From: an uncultured Chthonomonas sp.
GTDB taxonomy: Bacteria > Armatimonadota > Chthonomonadetes > Chthonomonadales > CAJBBX01
Direction of reading: 5' to 3'
Assembly: GCA_903886985.1 (NCBI GenBank)
Contig: CAISOI010000914.1
Coordinates: 1 to 8,153 of the forward strand
DNA: 8,153 nt
Shown here: one piece after another, positions 6,065 to 8,153 of the stretch
Layout: each line of letters opens with the position of its first letter
How positions within the stretch are numbered: position 1 is the first letter of the stretch
The notes under the pieces: model-generated
Databases searched by the model: none
Seen by the model: the letters and a program-made list of their open reading frames with translations, nothing else
Told to the model about the DNA's origin: nothing
Translations under genes and position numbers: made by a program

Positions 6065-6865
6065 ATGTCTAATGATCAGCCGGTAACTCCAACAACTTCG
6101 ACGGCTAGTTCACGCGCAAGTGCAAAAGCCGCACACGCCAGTTTTACAGGGTCACAGAAAGTAAAGAAGTTGGTGGTCGCTGCGACAGCGATAGGATTGA
6201 CCGCGGCGGGCGTTGCCGCTCCCGTGAAGCCGCAACCTGCTTTTCCGGAATGGCTGATCGATACGGGGATCAACTGCGATATGACCGGCGCATCTTTAAA
6301 AAAACCTTTGACCGATCTTGATAAGCAGAAAAATCCGTTGAAGAATCGGTACGAAGTTCCTGAAAGGGCAGATATTGATCCCAAAGTTGCAATCGACGAT
6401 TTCTTAAATCCCGATATTAAAGTGTCAGCTTTCCCGAGTACCGTTATGAATGAAGAAAAAGCTGCGTCTTTAACAGGTTATATCGTAAAGATTGAAGACG
6501 GTGGCAGCGAAACCTGTAATTGCCAAACGATCACTAAAACATACTTCGACACCCATATATACTTGAGCAAGACTGATCCGTCTAATCGACCTCCCGTACC
6601 CAAGGGTCAGCATGACACGACCTTTGATATGATCGTGGAAGTCACTCCCAGAATGCGACAGATCATGAAACCAAACTCAACAGAATGGAATACCAACGAG
6701 TTGAAGAAGGCCTTCCCCCGAGGTACAAAGGTCAATGTCACGGGCTGGCAATTCTATGACAGAGAGCATGAACCTGCATCGTACAACATCAAACACGTGC
6801 TCACTGACTGGCGATTTACGTGCTGGGAACTGCATCCGGTCACTGCCATTGATAAAATGCAGTAG
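6065..6865 (+). CDS. Membrane-anchored protein with probable OB-like beta domain
   Basis: This 266-aa protein has AAGGAG 7 nt ahead of its ATG. Residues 1-30 are Ser/Thr/Ala-rich and polar. KVKK (32-35) precedes a short hydrophobic stretch (36-53, LVVAATAIGLTAAGVAAP), so the protein is probably a single-pass anchor or an uncleaved export signal with the C-terminal part outside. Residues 134-265 form a beta-rich domain: ASLTGYIVKIEDGG (134-147), FDTHIYLS (161-168), FDMIVEVTPRMR (187-198), GTKVNVTGWQFYDREH (220-235), and WRFTCWELHPVTAID (249-263). The GW-x-FYD and W-E-x-HPVT pattern recalls a family of small bacterial proteins with an OB-like fold; that resemblance is from memory. Cysteines are at 71, 151, 153 and 253. 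It lies 33 bp behind the membrane-protein gene and is probably translated from the same message. The ligand and function are unknown. Confidence 0.85.
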   Translation: MSNDQPVTPTTSTASSRASAKAAHASFTGSQKVKKLVVAATAIGLTAAGVAAPVKPQPAFPEWLIDTGINCDMTGASLKKPLTDLDKQKNPLKNRYEVPERADIDPKVAIDDFLNPDIKVSAFPSTVMNEEKAASLTGYIVKIEDGGSETCNCQTITKTYFDTHIYLSKTDPSNRPPVPKGQHDTTFDMIVEVTPRMRQIMKPNSTEWNTNELKKAFPRGTKVNVTGWQFYDREHEPASYNIKHVLTDWRFTCWELHPVTAIDKMQ

Positions 6866-6886
6866 CTATCTCACAAAGTGGACCTA

Positions 6887-6928
6887 TCGCGGAACAATTT
6901 GAACATTCACGGGACATTTCGCGGGATG
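6887..6928. repeat. Three short TCRCGGRAYR repeats in the gap before the phosphoesterase
   Basis: TCGCGGAACA (6887-6896), TCACGGGACA (6907-6916) and TCGCGGGATG (6919-6928) are direct repeats spaced 20 and 12 bp apart, with a GAACA (6901-6905) between the first two. They may be protein-binding sites ahead of the next gene, or a leftover end of an insertion sequence whose termini carry repeated transposase sites. No transposase fragment is seen nearby. Confidence 0.4.
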
Positions 6929-6976
6929 CAAATAGGTGACTTTTATTTCTTCAACTCTATTTGAACCTGCTTCAGA

Positions 6977-7927
6977 ATGCCATTGGCTTGTGACGAACAT
7001 AACACTACGTCCGTAATCACTAACATGGACAATACTAATCCAGCCGAAATTCTACCAACTATTACAGAAGAACCGACGACGCCAAAACCGGTTAGCAATC
7101 GCCGGCAGTTCCTCAAACGTCTGCTTCTAAGCGGTCTGGCATCCAGCCTCCCAGCATCTGCTTACGCTTCCTTATTCGAACCAAACTACATTCGCCTCGC
7201 AACGTTGGATGTACCCATTCGTGGACTGCCGTCGGAGGCAGATGGATTGCGGATTGGGCATTTAAGCGATGTCCACTGTGACGACCCAAGGGCAATTGAA
7301 CGTGCACGACATGCCGCAGAACTGCTTCGGGAGCAAAAGCCAGATATCGTATTCTTCACCGGGGACTATGTGACTCACGATCCGCACCACAACATGACAG
7401 CGGCGGCGGAAGCACTCGCCATATTGTCTGATGCACCTCACGGTGCATTTGCGATCCTCGGTAATCACGATTGGTGGAGCGGTGATCCCGACCACGTCGC
7501 ATCGGAACTAACGCGAGTGGGCTTTCATGTTCTGCGAAATCAGTCTGCATTCATACAGAGCAAGGGCATCTGGGTAATTGGGCTTGATCAGAGATGTGAC
7601 AGCAAGCAAGACGTTTCTCAGGCACTCAAAGATGTTCCCAAGGACACTATTAAGCTTCTTTTGGTTCACGAGCCTGACTATGCGGATGAAGCACCGGCAG
7701 GATTTGCGCTTCAGTTTTCCGGCCATTCGCATGGTGGCCAAGTACGTATTCCCGGCTTTCCGCCAATCATCGTGCCGACGTATAGCAGGCGGTACCCAGA
7801 GGGACTTCAACAGGGACAGAATCATTTGGTCTACACGACGCGCGGTGTGGGAATGATAAGCCCAAAAGTTAGGTTTTGCTGTCCACCGGAAGTTGCTGTG
7901 TTGAGGTTGACGAAGGCATCAATCTAG
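6977..7927 (+). CDS. Tat-exported metallophosphoesterase, YkuE-like
   Basis: This calcineurin-like phosphoesterase has all five motif blocks: LSD98VH100, TGD130, G162-N163-H164-D165, LVH231, and GH250-S-H252-GG. These residues bind the two metal ions in the family. Residues 41-48 (NRRQFLKR) are a twin-arginine motif before a hydrophobic segment, with a likely cleavage after AYA (A64). The mature enzyme is therefore exported folded and probably works at the cell surface or in the periplasm. The layout matches B. subtilis YkuE, a Tat-exported phosphoesterase of the cell wall. The physiological substrate is unknown; phosphodiesters are likely. The start is uncertain: ATG 6977 gives 316 residues and ATG 7025 gives 300, and neither has a clear ribosome-binding site. 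Either way the twin-arginine motif sits unusually far (25 to 40 residues) from the start. It lies 111 bp after the previous gene, so it may or may not share its transcript. Confidence 0.92.
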   Translation: MPLACDEHNTTSVITNMDNTNPAEILPTITEEPTTPKPVSNRRQFLKRLLLSGLASSLPASAYASLFEPNYIRLATLDVPIRGLPSEADGLRIGHLSDVHCDDPRAIERARHAAELLREQKPDIVFFTGDYVTHDPHHNMTAAAEALAILSDAPHGAFAILGNHDWWSGDPDHVASELTRVGFHVLRNQSAFIQSKGIWVIGLDQRCDSKQDVSQALKDVPKDTIKLLLVHEPDYADEAPAGFALQFSGHSHGGQVRIPGFPPIIVPTYSRRYPEGLQQGQNHLVYTTRGVGMISPKVRFCCPPEVAVLRLTKASI

Positions 7928-7966
7928 AATTCTCGTGAATGGCTTCTGAGATCGACCAACCTTTCG

Positions 7967-8153
7967 TCAGTGCATTGGAATAGCGTAAATCTTGTTCTTT
8001 AGCATGAAACTAACCGCTTCACTGTTGGGTTTCCACTTGAATTCAAGTCGATCACCTCTCTCTGTGGTAGGCATACTCATTAGCCATTTCACAGTGGAGC
8101 TATGAACACTCCCAATCGAGACGTTCGTCAAATGCTCGCTCGTTGCACGCGAT
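7967..8153 (-). CDS. 3' end of an unidentified minus-strand gene (partial)
   Basis: A minus-strand frame enters from the right edge and stays open for 61 codons to TGA at 7967-7969, while the other two minus frames are interrupted. The predicted C-terminus includes STVKWLMSMPTTERGD and LEFKWKPNSEAVSFMLKNK, a balanced, soluble-looking composition ending in IYAIPMH. I do not recognise the family. It would converge on the phosphoesterase with 39 bp between the coding ends and no obvious terminator hairpin. An open run of this length can arise by chance, so confidence is moderate. Confidence 0.5.
   Translation of the reverse strand, partial: SRATSEHLTNVSIGSVHSSTVKWLMSMPTTERGDRLEFKWKPNSEAVSFMLKNKIYAIPMH

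Overview
The window comes from a bacterial chromosome of moderate GC content. It has protease, Fic, phosphoesterase and uncharacterised membrane-protein genes, and no rRNA, tRNA, CRISPR array or transposase gene that I can see. The tandem S41 (tricorn/CtpA-like) exported protein at the left edge recalls proteins I associate with Acidobacteriota. The Tat-type export signal and the GGGCGGAT-type hairpin repeats are compatible with that. The assignment is an inference without a marker gene, so treat it as tentative.

Left part (1-1834, minus strand): an exported S41-family peptidase runs off the left edge. Reading from the right, it has a signal peptide, a degenerate S41 module whose expected nucleophile position is Asn, then a second S41 module with a PDZ domain; the second catalytic domain lies outside the window. 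Its leader holds a 7-codon ORF with the best ribosome-binding site of the locus, in frame with the protease and closed by TAG just upstream of the GTG start.

Middle (1835-4340): a gene-poor stretch with two GGGC...GCCCCTA hairpin repeats precedes a 148-aa DUF1801 protein (plus). A 533-aa class II Fic protein (minus) converges on it with only 8 bp between stop codons. The Fic protein carries both the inhibitory motif (S205-x3-E209-N210) and the intact active-site motif (H320 to R331), so it looks like a self-restrained AMPylator without a separate antitoxin gene.

Upstream of fic (4340-5032): about 690 bp without a convincing gene. It contains five copies of a TTT-N6-GAAT (or GGAT) element with a palindromic TATA-rich core. 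Three of them overlap or flank the best candidate fic promoter, so they look like an operator array. Further right are a strong 12-bp stem hairpin and two candidate sigma70 promoters pointing toward the next genes.

Right part (5033-7927, plus): a three-TM membrane protein of unknown function and a membrane-anchored protein with a probable small beta (OB-like) domain are 33 bp apart and probably cotranscribed. After a 111-bp gap with three short TCRCGGRAYR repeats comes a Tat-exported YkuE-like metallophosphoesterase. The right edge probably holds the 3' end of a further minus-strand gene.

The window shows no single pathway. The most interesting parts are the fic gene with its operator-like array, the protease with a dead-looking first catalytic module and an odd translation start, and the uncharacterised membrane/OB-like pair.
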